From the NCBI GenBank assembly GCA_038259825.1, contig JBBSOK010000122.1:1-8092 (forward strand): a stretch of DNA of 8,092 nt. Reading direction: 5' to 3'. This document shows, one piece after another, positions 1 through 7,055 of this stretch (position 1 is its first letter; each line of letters begins with the position of its first letter). A program made the translations under genes and the position numbers. This DNA comes from JBBSOK01 sp038259825. Its GTDB lineage: Bacteria; Bacteroidota; Bacteroidia; Flavobacteriales; Flavobacteriaceae. The notes below the pieces were generated by a model. That model made no database searches and was not told where the DNA came from. It saw nothing but the letters and a program-made list of their open reading frames with translations.

Positions 1-1923
1 AATGTTTTTGAAAAAGGCAAAGGTGGTATTACATATACTTTTGCCGAGGACCAAAACGGCACACTTTGGGTAGGTACTATTTTTGATGGTTTACTAAAGT
101 ATGATCCAAAAACGGATAGTTTTAGACAGTTTTTAAACTCTCCAGAAAAAAACAGTTTGCCAGATAATGAAGTGCTGGAAATTATACCAATGTCCAAGAA
201 CAAACTTTGGCTTTGTACTTGGTCTGGCGGTATTTCAGAATTTGATATTGAAAATGAAACCTTCACTCCTATTTTAATTAATGAAAAAAAGCTTGACCGC
301 GTTCGCACGCATTTTCGTGACGGTCAAAATAATCTTTGGCTCGGCGCGGATGAAGGTCTTTTCAAAATTATATCGGAAGGAAAAGCAAAACATTATTTTG
401 AAAATTCAGAAGAAAAAAACAAGCTTACCAACAATAGGGTTTTTGCTATTAATGAAGATAAAATTGGCAACCTTTGGATTGGCACCAGCAACGGACTTAC
501 GAAATTAGATTTAAAAACTGACCAAACCAGTTTGTTTTACAAGCAGAAAGGATTTACAAATGATTTTGTTTACGGCGTTTTGATTGATACAAAAAACAAT
601 GTTTGGATGAGCACCAATTACGGACTCGTAGTATTTAATACAGAAAAAAATACATTTAAAAATTATACGAAAGATGACGGCCTGCAGGACAATGAATTTA
701 ATGGGAAGTCAAGCTACAAAGCCAATGATGGCAATTTTTATTTTGGTGGGATAAATGGCTACAATATATTTAAACCGAAGGATATTGTGGATAATCCATT
801 TTTGCCAGATGTTTATATAGAGTCTGTTGAGCTTTTTAACCAACCCGTTAACCGAAACGAAATCTTTCAAGATACGCTCAAATTTAAAAGTGCAGAAAAT
901 GTACTTACATTTAACTTTTCTGCTCTTAACTATTTAAATCCGCAAAAGTGCTCATACACATATATTCTTGAAAATTTTGACGAAAAATGGAGTCCGCCAA
1001 CAACGAAACGAAGCGTTACATACACAAACCTTAATCCTGGAACATACACGCTAAAAATTAAAGCGACCAATGATGCAGGAATCTGGAATGAAAATGCCAA
1101 AACATTGACCTTAATTATAATTCCGCCTTGGTATAAAACAACACTATTTAAAATTGCCTTTTTTGGCTCAGTATTACTTTTGGGATTTTTAGTATACCAA
1201 TTTCAAACACAAAAACTAAAAAGTGATAAACGTAAGCTAGCCTTATTGGTTGCAGAACAAACAAAGGACTTAGAATTACGCAATAAAGCTCTGAAATTAT
1301 CTAACGAAACTACTCTTGAACAGAAAAAAAATATTGAATTTTTAATGAAGGAGTTAAGCCATCGTGTAAAAAATAATCTTCAAATTATTTCAAGTTTATT
1401 AAATATTCAGGCAAATTCAGTAAAAGATGAAAAAACGAAAGAAATTATCAAAATTGCGAAAAATAGGATATTGACTATTTCGTACATTCAATCGCAACTC
1501 AATTCGCAGGCAAATGAAGTTCATGTTGATCAATTTTTTAGAGATTTTGTTGAAAGAATGATTGAAACATTATCGGATGATAGATCCATTAAATTTGAAA
1601 CAAAGTTTGAGCTTCAACCCAATTGTATTTGTAATATCAATATTACTTTGTTAGGTTTGATACTTAATGAACTTGTTACAAACACTTTTAAATATGCATT
1701 TGATGAGTACAAAGAAAGTAATCAGCTAAGAATTAGATGTTTGAAAAAAGAAAACATTCTTTTATTTGAAATTGAAGATAATGGCAAAGGATATGAAACA
1801 AATTCTACAAGAGAAGATTCATTAGGTCTTGAGCTTATAAATGAAATGGTTCAACAATTGAAAGGAAATATAAAAACCACTACAAAAAACGGAGTTGCTA
1901 ATCATTTTGAAATTCCTTGTTAA
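1..1923 (+). CDS. Reg_prop/Y_Y_Y sensor histidine kinase with HisKA_2-type H-box (5' partial)
   Basis: This is a membrane sensor kinase that should autophosphorylate on His and pass the phosphate to the response regulator encoded next. The reading frame is open from base 1, so the start lies upstream; 640 residues are visible. Residues about 10-260 hold propeller repeats of the form D-x-x-N/G-x-L-W-x-G-T, with the key Trp at 23, 70, 113, 159 and 202. A Y_Y_Y domain follows at about 313-375, then a single hydrophobic helix at about 383-400 and a charged, probably coiled-coil stretch to about 440. The H-box ELSHRVKNNLQ puts the phospho-acceptor at His454. The ATPase has an N-box (N556-ELVTN-561), a G1 box (D593-NGKG-597) and a G2-like LGLELI (608-613). 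By family topology the propeller is extracytoplasmic and the kinase cytoplasmic. Unlike classical hybrid HTCS proteins, it has no fused receiver or AraC domain. The ligand is unknown, and no TonB/SusD-like genes are visible to suggest a glycan. Confidence 0.9.
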   Translation, partial: NVFEKGKGGITYTFAEDQNGTLWVGTIFDGLLKYDPKTDSFRQFLNSPEKNSLPDNEVLEIIPMSKNKLWLCTWSGGISEFDIENETFTPILINEKKLDRVRTHFRDGQNNLWLGADEGLFKIISEGKAKHYFENSEEKNKLTNNRVFAINEDKIGNLWIGTSNGLTKLDLKTDQTSLFYKQKGFTNDFVYGVLIDTKNNVWMSTNYGLVVFNTEKNTFKNYTKDDGLQDNEFNGKSSYKANDGNFYFGGINGYNIFKPKDIVDNPFLPDVYIESVELFNQPVNRNEIFQDTLKFKSAENVLTFNFSALNYLNPQKCSYTYILENFDEKWSPPTTKRSVTYTNLNPGTYTLKIKATNDAGIWNENAKTLTLIIIPPWYKTTLFKIAFFGSVLLLGFLVYQFQTQKLKSDKRKLALLVAEQTKDLELRNKALKLSNETTLEQKKNIEFLMKELSHRVKNNLQIISSLLNIQANSVKDEKTKEIIKIAKNRILTISYIQSQLNSQANEVHVDQFFRDFVERMIETLSDDRSIKFETKFELQPNCICNINITLLGLILNELVTNTFKYAFDEYKESNQLRIRCLKKENILLFEIEDNGKGYETNSTREDSLGLELINEMVQQLKGNIKTTTKNGVANHFEIPC

Positions 1924-1956
1924 CCAATTTAATAGTTAATTAATCCCCAAGAAATA

Positions 1957-2571
1957 ATGTATCAAATTTTACTGGTTGAAGATGAGTTTATAATCGCAAA
2001 AGATGTAAAAATTGTACTTCAGAAAAAAAATAATGTTACCGTTTTTTGGGCGCGCAACTTCGCCGAAGCAGAGCAAACCTTTAATGATAATAATATTGAT
2101 ATTATTGTTTGTGACGTAAATTTAAATGAAGAAAAAGACGGAATAGATTTAATCACTATGTTTCAAAAAATTAAGAATGTTCCAGTGGTTTACCTTACTG
2201 CTTATGATTCCCCAGATATTTTAATGCGTGCAAAGCAAACTATGCCATTTGCCTATTTGTTGAAACCTTTTAAAGAAACACAATTAAATGTAACTATCGA
2301 GTTAGCAATTCTCAATTTTAAGAAAAAGGAAGAAAGTATTGCAGAAAATAGCGCAAATTCTGAAAAAATTGAAGAACTCACAAAACGCGAAAAGGAAGTT
2401 TTGGTTGTACTTGCATCAGGAAAAACGAGCAAGGAAATGGGTGCTTATTTAAATATCTCTTCGCATACGGTAGAAAAACATAAGAAAAACATCAAGAAAA
2501 AACTAGAACTAAATACAGTTGGCGAGCTTATTAACTTTACACTTACATCCAATCTTTACGAGATATCTTAA
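1957..2571 (+). CDS. Two-component response regulator, receiver + LuxR/GerE HTH
   Basis: This 204-residue cytoplasmic DNA-binding response regulator has a receiver domain at residues 1-120. Acidic residues E8, D9 and E10 lie at the end of the first strand. D53 in VCDVN is the predicted phosphorylation site, with T81 (YLTAYD) and K103 (LLKPF) as the other conserved active-site residues. A short polar linker (about 122-137) leads to a LuxR-type helix-turn-helix at 139-195, with the typical LTKREKEVLVVLASGKTSKE start and the recognition segment ISSHTVEKHKKNI. All catalytic receiver residues are present, so it should be phosphorylatable. It begins 33 nt after the kinase stop, with an in-frame stop between them and no promoter visible, so the two are probably co-transcribed and cognate. 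The start is the first ATG after that stop. Its targets cannot be read from this window; regulation of the downstream fad genes is possible but unsupported. Confidence 0.94.
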   Translation: MYQILLVEDEFIIAKDVKIVLQKKNNVTVFWARNFAEAEQTFNDNNIDIIVCDVNLNEEKDGIDLITMFQKIKNVPVVYLTAYDSPDILMRAKQTMPFAYLLKPFKETQLNVTIELAILNFKKKEESIAENSANSEKIEELTKREKEVLVVLASGKTSKEMGAYLNISSHTVEKHKKNIKKKLELNTVGELINFTLTSNLYEIS

Positions 2572-2613
2572 AAATAGCTATCCTTTCATCCCATTCAAAC
2601 TTCCGTAAAACAC

Positions 2614-2634
2614 AGATTTTTTTATTATAAATCT
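2614..2634 (+). terminator. Possible weak terminator after the response regulator
   Basis: The arms AGATTT (2614-2619) and AAATCT (2629-2634) can pair around a 9-nt T-rich loop, about 40 nt after the response-regulator stop. The stem is only 6 bp and nearly all A/T, and no clean T-run follows it, although a T-run lies in the left arm and loop. It would fit the end of the kinase-regulator unit, but the structure is weak and may be chance in such AT-rich DNA. Confidence 0.25.
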
Positions 2635-2679
2635 CTTCTAAATAATATAATTGCGTTTAGTAATTTTAAGAAAATTTAC

Positions 2680-2691
2680 TATGCACGCATA
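2680..2691. promoter_or_regulatory. Palindrome upstream of the -7 element, candidate MarR operator
   Basis: TATGC-AC-GCATA is a perfect 5-bp inverted repeat with a 2-bp centre, ending 11 bp before the predicted -7 element, so it lies where RNA polymerase would sit. MarR-family proteins bind as dimers to short palindromes and often repress their own promoters, so this is a reasonable autoregulatory operator for the gene that follows. The core is shorter than the usual MarR site of about 16-20 bp; extending the arms outward gives only partial matches. Confidence 0.4.
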
Positions 2692-2702
2692 ACATATTTT
2701 TG

Positions 2703-2710
2703 TATCTTTG
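2703..2710 (+). promoter_or_regulatory. Bacteroidota-type -7 element of the MarR/fad promoter
   Basis: TATCTTTG matches the Bacteroidota primary sigma -7 consensus TANNTTTG at every fixed position. It ends 16 nt before the MarR ATG, so transcription would start around 2715-2717 and the leader would be only about 10-12 nt. The -33 element is poor: the nearest candidate is TTTAC at 2675-2679 instead of a TTTG or TTG core, which would suit a regulated promoter. No other full match was found in the spacers, so this is the likely main promoter for the regulator and perhaps the whole cluster. Confidence 0.65.
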
Positions 2711-2726
2711 ATTTACAATTAGTTAA

Positions 2727-3185
2727 ATGAAAGAAAAAACCATTGATTATGTGTTACGTTCCACTTGGATGAGTGTAACCAAAATGTATAACGAAGAAGC
2801 CAGCAAAAAAGGAAGTACAATGGCAACTGGATTTGCTCTAATCAGTATAGATCCAGAGGAAGGAACTTCGAGTACAAGCCTTGGCCCAAAAATGGGAATG
2901 GAATCCACAAGCCTTTCTCGCACCTTAAAGTTAATGGAAGAAAAAGGTTTAATTGAACGTAAACCAAACCCAAAAGATGGACGAGGCGTGATAATACACT
3001 TAACTGAATTTGGCAAGGAAATGCGAGAATTTTCAAAAAGTGTAGTAATTGGTTTTGATGAAGCAGTAAAAGAAAATATTCCAGAAGAAGATTTAAAAAC
3101 CTTTAAAAATGTAGCCAACACAATTTTAGATCTTATAGGTTCAAAAAATATATATAGAAAATCAGTTCGGAGTTCAGAGGTGTAA
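2727..3185 (+). CDS. MarR-family winged-helix regulator, probable fad cluster regulator
   Basis: This 152-residue cytoplasmic DNA-binding protein has the length and layout of MarR regulators: an N-terminal dimerisation helix (about 3-28), a winged HTH (about 33-95) and a C-terminal helical dimerisation region (about 96-140). The recognition-helix region is MGMESTSLSRTLKLMEEKGL (56-75), and the wing is marked by PKDGRG (82-87) followed by VIIHLT. The start is fixed by a TAA directly before the ATG. It is the first gene of the beta-oxidation cluster, ahead of the FadN-like gene by 58 nt, so it probably senses an acyl-CoA or fatty acid and controls these genes; that is inference from position. 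Most MarR proteins repress, but activation cannot be excluded. The last residues (VRSSEV) are encoded by sequence that looks like an intergenic inverted repeat continuing past the stop, so the C-terminus may be a recent change. Confidence 0.92.
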   Translation: MKEKTIDYVLRSTWMSVTKMYNEEASKKGSTMATGFALISIDPEEGTSSTSLGPKMGMESTSLSRTLKLMEEKGLIERKPNPKDGRGVIIHLTEFGKEMREFSKSVVIGFDEAVKENIPEEDLKTFKNVANTILDLIGSKNIYRKSVRSSEV

Positions 3186-3222
3186 GAAGGAGGTTTAAAA
3201 CTCAATTCTACACTTAAAACTC
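3170..3222. repeat. Imperfect inverted repeat across the MarR stop codon
   Basis: A purine-rich left arm (3170-3196) faces a pyrimidine/A-rich right arm (3197-3222). Paired segments include GAGTT (3170-3174) with AACTC (3218-3222), GTGTA (3180-3184) with TACAC (3209-3213), and GAG (3190-3192) with CTC (3201-3203), separated by mismatches and one gap. The left arm also encodes the last few MarR residues and the stop codon. It resembles in character the repeat between the thiolase and acyl-CoA dehydrogenase genes, which suggests a dispersed intergenic element. The structure is degenerate, so the boundaries are approximate. Confidence 0.45.
3195..3222 (+). repeat. Short direct repeat TTAAAACTC ahead of fadN
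   Basis: The 9-mer TTAAAACTC occurs at 3195-3203 and again at 3214-3222, 19 bp start to start, in the 58-nt spacer before the FadN-like gene. It lies within the inverted-repeat region and may simply be part of that element's internal periodicity. A binding site spaced by nearly two helical turns is an alternative without direct support. Confidence 0.4.
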
Positions 3223-3243
3223 TTAACTTATAACGTAAGAAAT

Positions 3244-5652
3244 ATGTCAAAAAGAAGAATTAATAAAGTAGCCGTAATAGGTTCAGGAATTATGGGAAGT
3301 GGTATTGCTTGTCATTTTGCCAATATTGGCGTTCAGGTTTTGTTACTTGATATTGTTCCACGCGAACTTAATGACGCTGAAAAAGCTAAAGGTTTAACGC
3401 TCGAGGATAAGGTGGTTCGCAATAGATTAGTAAATGATGAATTGGCAAAAGCCATAAAAAGTAAGCCTGCTCCACTCTATCATAAAGATTTTGCGAACAG
3501 AATTTCTACGGGAAATCTTAAAGATGATATTGCTAAAGTAAAAGACGTAGATTGGATTATTGAAGTTGTTGTTGAAAGACTTGACATAAAGAAACAAGTT
3601 TTCGATAATCTTGAAAAACACAGAACACCGGGAACTTTAATCACTTCAAATACATCTGGGATTCCAATTAAATTTATGAGCGAAGGCCGAAGTGAAGATT
3701 TTCAAACACACTTCTGCGGTACGCACTTTTTTAATCCACCGCGATATTTAAATTTATTCGAAATTATTCCGGGACCAAAAACATCAACAGAAGTTCTTGA
3801 CTTTTTGAATGGTTATGGTGAAAAATTCCTTGGAAAAACTTCAGTTGTAGCAAAAGATACACCTGCTTTTATTGGTAATCGCGTTGGTATCTTTGGTATT
3901 CAAAGTCTCTTTCACCAAGTAAAAGAAATGGGCTTAACGGTTGAAGAAGTTGACAAACTTACGGGTCCTGTAATTGGTCGTCCAAAATCTGCAACGTTCA
4001 GAACGGTTGATGTTGTTGGCCTAGATACCTTGGTGCACGTTGCCAATGGTATTTACGAAAATGTTCCGGAAGACGAAGAGCACGATATTTTTCAACTACC
4101 AAATTTCATCAATAATATGATGGAAAATAAATGGCTTGGAAGTAAAAGTGGACAAGGCTTCTACAAAAAGGTAACAGGTGATGATGGTAATAGTGAAATT
4201 CTCTCCTTAGATTTAGATTCATTAGAATACAGAAAAAGTAAAAAAGCATCATTTGCAACATTAGAATTAACCAAAACCGTAGATAATGTTGCCGATAGAT
4301 TTCCGATTCTTTTAAAAGGAAAAGATAAAGCAGGCGAATTTTATCGTAAAAATTTTGGTTCTATGTTCGCATATGTTTCAAAGAGAATTCCTGAAATTAC
4401 AGACGAACTTTATAAAATTGATGACGCTATGCGTGCCGGATTTGGTTGGGAACACGGTCCATATCAAATTTGGGATGCAGTTGGCGTAAAAAGAGGAGTA
4501 GAACTTATAAAAGATTTGGGTAAAGAACCTGCTACTTGGGTAAATGAAATGTTGGAAAGTGGTATAGAAAGTTTTTACGAAGTGCGTGAGGGTAATACTT
4601 TTTATTATAGTATTCCAGATAAGGCATACAAAAAAATCCCTGGACAAGATGCCTTTATCATTTTAGATAATATTCGTAAAAGCAAAGAAGTTTGGAAAAA
4701 CAGCGGTGTTGTTGTTGAAGATTTGGGTGATGGTATTTTAAATGTAGAATTCATTAGCAAAATGAACAGCATAGGTGGCGATGTTTTGGCCGGCGTTAAC
4801 AAAGCAATTGATTTAGCAGAAACTAGCTATGATGGATTGGTAATTGGAAACCAAGGTAAAAACTTTTCAGTTGGCGCAAATATTGGAATGATTTTTATGA
4901 TGGCGGTAGAGCAGGAGTTTGATGAGCTTAACGCAGCTGTAAAATATTTTCAGGATACGAGTATGAGACTTCGCTACTCTTCAATCCCAGTTGTTGTTGC
5001 ACCTCACTCAATGTCTTTGGGCGGCGGGTGCGAATTTGCACTGCACGCAGATAAAGTCGTAGCAGCTGCAGAAACATATATTGGTTTAGTTGAATTTGGC
5101 GTCGGCGTAATTCCTGGTGGTGGCGGAAGTAAAGAAATGACTGTTCGCGCACAAGATGGGTTCGGAAAAGATGATGTTGAATTAAATAGACTTCAGGAAT
5201 ATTTCTTAGCAATTGGGATGGCAAAAGTATCAACTTCAGCCTATGAAGCATTTGATACCGGAATACTTCAAAAAGGAAAAGACATTGTAGTTGTAAATCA
5301 AAAAAGCCAATTGGCAGCAGCAAAAGAAGCTGCACGTTTTATGGCAGACCAAGGTTATACAAAACCAATACAACGTACCGATATCAAAGTATTGGGAAAA
5401 CAAGCATTGGGAATGTTTTTGGTTGGAACAGACCAAATGGTAGCTGGAAAATATATTAGCGAACACGATAAGAAAATAGCAAATAAACTTGCTTACGTAA
5501 TGGCTGGTGGCGATTTAAGCGCTCCAACACTTGTTAGCGAGCAATATTTGCTAGATCTAGAAAGAGAAGCCTTTTTAAGTTTAGCAGGAGAAAGAAAAAC
5601 ATTGGAAAGATTGCAACATATGTTGCAAAAAGGAAAACCGCTAAGAAATTAA
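3244..5652 (+). CDS. fadN: FadN-type bifunctional 3-hydroxyacyl-CoA dehydrogenase/enoyl-CoA hydratase
   Basis: This 802-residue cytoplasmic enzyme carries the two middle steps of beta-oxidation: hydration of trans-2-enoyl-CoA and NAD-dependent oxidation of L-3-hydroxyacyl-CoA. The N-terminal Rossmann fold has GSGIMG (G13, G15, G18) and the NAD-binding acid D36. The dehydrogenase His-Glu pair is H161 (THFFNP) and E173, 12 residues apart as in E. coli FadB. A first C-terminal dehydrogenase domain spans about 200-310 and a second about 360-440 (AMRAGFGWEHGP). The hydratase/crotonase domain fills about 490-690; its two acid residues are E597 (GGGCEF) and E617 (LVEFGVGVIPGGGG), 20 apart as in FadB, with a likely oxyanion loop at GKNFSVGANI. 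The dehydrogenase-then-hydratase order is the reverse of E. coli FadB/FadJ and matches B. subtilis FadN (about 790 residues). All key residues are present, so both activities are expected. The start is the first ATG after an in-frame stop and precedes a canonical Rossmann strand. Confidence 0.94.
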   Translation: MSKRRINKVAVIGSGIMGSGIACHFANIGVQVLLLDIVPRELNDAEKAKGLTLEDKVVRNRLVNDELAKAIKSKPAPLYHKDFANRISTGNLKDDIAKVKDVDWIIEVVVERLDIKKQVFDNLEKHRTPGTLITSNTSGIPIKFMSEGRSEDFQTHFCGTHFFNPPRYLNLFEIIPGPKTSTEVLDFLNGYGEKFLGKTSVVAKDTPAFIGNRVGIFGIQSLFHQVKEMGLTVEEVDKLTGPVIGRPKSATFRTVDVVGLDTLVHVANGIYENVPEDEEHDIFQLPNFINNMMENKWLGSKSGQGFYKKVTGDDGNSEILSLDLDSLEYRKSKKASFATLELTKTVDNVADRFPILLKGKDKAGEFYRKNFGSMFAYVSKRIPEITDELYKIDDAMRAGFGWEHGPYQIWDAVGVKRGVELIKDLGKEPATWVNEMLESGIESFYEVREGNTFYYSIPDKAYKKIPGQDAFIILDNIRKSKEVWKNSGVVVEDLGDGILNVEFISKMNSIGGDVLAGVNKAIDLAETSYDGLVIGNQGKNFSVGANIGMIFMMAVEQEFDELNAAVKYFQDTSMRLRYSSIPVVVAPHSMSLGGGCEFALHADKVVAAAETYIGLVEFGVGVIPGGGGSKEMTVRAQDGFGKDDVELNRLQEYFLAIGMAKVSTSAYEAFDTGILQKGKDIVVVNQKSQLAAAKEAARFMADQGYTKPIQRTDIKVLGKQALGMFLVGTDQMVAGKYISEHDKKIANKLAYVMAGGDLSAPTLVSEQYLLDLEREAFLSLAGERKTLERLQHMLQKGKPLRN

Positions 5653-5763
5653 TTTACAAGCAATTATAGCTTCCAAAGCAAAAAATAGTATCGTAAATCA
5701 AGAAGTAAAAATAAATTGAATGCACCAATAATGTGACATTCAAAAATTATAAAAAATATAATT
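5653..5763 (+). other. fadN-fadA spacer
   Basis: This 111-nt AT-rich gap lies between two genes expected to be co-transcribed. It has no TANNTTTG promoter match and no terminator with a T-run on the + strand. A small GCTT-CCA-AAGC hairpin (5669-5679) is probably chance. The one notable structure is the 5716-5743 hairpin described separately. Confidence 0.55.
5716..5743. promoter_or_regulatory. Bulged hairpin/palindrome with TTGAATG-CATTCAA arms
   Basis: TTGAATGCAC (5716-5725) pairs with GTG (5733-5735) and CATTCAA (5737-5743) across a 7-nt CAATAAT loop, with one bulged A at 5736: ten base pairs in all. It ends 20 nt before the thiolase ATG. No T-run follows on the + strand, so it is not a standard terminator of the preceding gene. 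It may be an mRNA processing or stability element or a DNA operator. The half-sites resemble those recalled for the TetR-type FadR of B. subtilis, but the spacing here is wider. Confidence 0.5.
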
Positions 5764-6960
5764 ATGAATCAAAAAACTGCATATATAATAAGCGCTTATC
5801 GCACCGCAGTAGGTAAAGCACCAAGAGGTGTTTTTAGATTTAAGCGTCCTGATGAACTTGCCGCTGAAACAATTCAATATATGTTGGATAAATTACCGAC
5901 ATTGGATAAAGAACGAATTGATGACGTGATAGTCGGTAATGCAATGCCTGAAGCTGAGCAAGGTTTAAATATGGCTCGATTAATTTCATTAATGGGTCTA
6001 AAAATTGAATCCGTTCCTGGAGTTACAGTAAACCGATATTGCGCATCTGGTGTTGAAACGATTGCAATTGCAACGGCAAAAATTCAAAGTGGTATGGCAG
6101 ACTGCATTATTGCTGGTGGCGCTGAAAGCATGAGTTTTATACCAATGGGTGGTTACAAACCAACTCCAGATTATAACTTGGCAAAAAACGGACACGAAGA
6201 TTATTATTGGGGAATGGGATTAACGGCAGAAGCTGTTGCAAATCAATTCAACGTTTCTCGTGAAGACCAAGATGAATTTGCTTTCAATAGTCACGAAAAA
6301 GCCCTTAAAGCACAAGCTGAAGATAGATTTCAAGAGCAAATTGTACCAATTGAAATTAATGAAACCTTCGTAAATGATGAAGGTAAGAAAGAAACTAAGA
6401 CATACACAGTAAATAAAGATGAAGGACCGAGAAAAGGAACTTCAATTGAAGCGTTATCCAACCTTCGCCCCGTTTTTGCAGAAGGTGGAAGTGTAACTGC
6501 TGGTAATTCCTCACAAATGAGTGACGGTGCAGCTTTTGTACTTGTAATGAGCGAAGAAATGGTAAAAGAATTAAATCTTGAACCAATTGCAAGAATGGTA
6601 AATTTCGCCGCAATGGGCGTTGAGCCTCGAATTATGGGAATTGGTCCCGTAAAAGCAATTCCAAAGGCATTAAAACAAGCAGGATTAAAACAAGAAGAAA
6701 TTGAATTGATTGAGTTAAATGAAGCATTTGCTTCGCAGTCACTTGCTGTTGTTCGTGAATTAGGATTAGACAAAGACATCGTAAATGTAAATGGTGGCGC
6801 TATTGCACTTGGGCATCCTTTAGGTTGTACTGGTGCAAAATTATCCGTTCAATTATTTGATGAAATGCGCAAAAGGAAAATGCAAGGCAAATACGGAATG
6901 GTAACAATGTGCGTAGGCACAGGCCAAGGCGCAGCAGGGATTTATGAATTTCTTAATTAG
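5764..6960 (+). CDS. fadA: FadA-type acetyl-CoA acyltransferase (3-ketoacyl-CoA thiolase)
   Basis: This 398-residue cytoplasmic thiolase cleaves 3-ketoacyl-CoA with CoA to give acetyl-CoA and an acyl-CoA two carbons shorter, the last step of each beta-oxidation turn. The nucleophilic Cys93 lies in NRYCASGVETI. The C-terminal catalytic motifs are all present: NEAFA (N319), GHPLGCTGA (H351) and the acid/base Cys383 in MCVGTGQGAAG. The length fits the degradative thiolase family (E. coli FadA 387). The first residues (KTAYIISAYRTAVGK) align with the usual thiolase start. The only upstream in-frame ATG nearby (5731) is followed at once by TGA, so ATG 5764 is the start. It follows the FadN-like gene by 111 nt without a visible promoter and presumably works with it on the same intermediates. 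A biosynthetic acetoacetyl-CoA thiolase is an alternative by fold alone, but the context favours degradation. Confidence 0.92.
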   Translation: MNQKTAYIISAYRTAVGKAPRGVFRFKRPDELAAETIQYMLDKLPTLDKERIDDVIVGNAMPEAEQGLNMARLISLMGLKIESVPGVTVNRYCASGVETIAIATAKIQSGMADCIIAGGAESMSFIPMGGYKPTPDYNLAKNGHEDYYWGMGLTAEAVANQFNVSREDQDEFAFNSHEKALKAQAEDRFQEQIVPIEINETFVNDEGKKETKTYTVNKDEGPRKGTSIEALSNLRPVFAEGGSVTAGNSSQMSDGAAFVLVMSEEMVKELNLEPIARMVNFAAMGVEPRIMGIGPVKAIPKALKQAGLKQEEIELIELNEAFASQSLAVVRELGLDKDIVNVNGGAIALGHPLGCTGAKLSVQLFDEMRKRKMQGKYGMVTMCVGTGQGAAGIYEFLN

Positions 6961-6961
6961 A

Positions 6962-7055
6962 TTTGAGACAGGAGATATCAGACAAGAGACTAAAATAATT
7001 ATAACAATTTAAATATTTGATTTAACCGTGAGCATCTAATATCTCACGTCTAAAA
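6962..7055. repeat. Imperfect intergenic inverted repeat between fadA and fadE
   Basis: The left arm 6962-6983 and right arm 7034-7055 are complementary at 17 of 22 positions, with a perfect 7-bp core GAGATAT (6972-6978)/ATATCTC (7039-7045). About 50 nt of A/T-rich sequence forms the loop. Each arm also contains short internal iterations: GAGAC and AGAC on the left, TCTAA four times on the right (beginning at 7035, 7049, 7056 and 7063), reaching almost to the next start codon. It begins right after the thiolase stop. The look is that of a dispersed, decaying intergenic repeat; as RNA it could form a long hairpin within the operon transcript. Confidence 0.55.

Larger units (their letters stand above)
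2572..2702 (+). other. Spacer between the two-component system and the fad cluster
   Basis: This AT-rich non-coding stretch separates the response regulator from the MarR gene and marks the likely transcription-unit boundary. It holds a weak A/T-only hairpin near its start and a short palindrome near its end, both listed separately. I see no small ORF, RNA gene or other structure in it. Confidence 0.6.

Noticed and set aside
157..1923. A TTG start at 157 for the sensor kinase
   Set aside because: The frame is open from base 1 and the upstream residues already form a propeller repeat (TLWVGT), so the gene begins outside the window.
3186..3193. GAAGGAGG, a perfect Shine-Dalgarno-like sequence just after the MarR stop
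   Set aside because: No ATG, GTG or TTG lies within normal reach; the fadN start is about 50 nt away. It is better explained as part of the purine-rich arm of the inverted repeat.
2747..3250. A 167-residue minus-strand frame opposite the MarR gene
   Set aside because: It lies almost wholly antisense to a clear MarR gene and shows no recognisable domain.
5669..5679. GCTT-CCA-AAGC hairpin after fadN as a terminator
   Set aside because: The stem is only 4 bp and no T-run follows.
6330..6779. A 149-residue minus-strand frame opposite the thiolase gene
   Set aside because: It overlaps conserved thiolase coding sequence and has low-complexity Ser/Ile/Pro-rich composition typical of a reversed coding strand.
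7012..7019. AATATTTG as a -7 promoter element for fadE
   Set aside because: The first fixed base of TANNTTTG is wrong and no TTG-like -33 element lies at the right distance; co-transcription from upstream is simpler.
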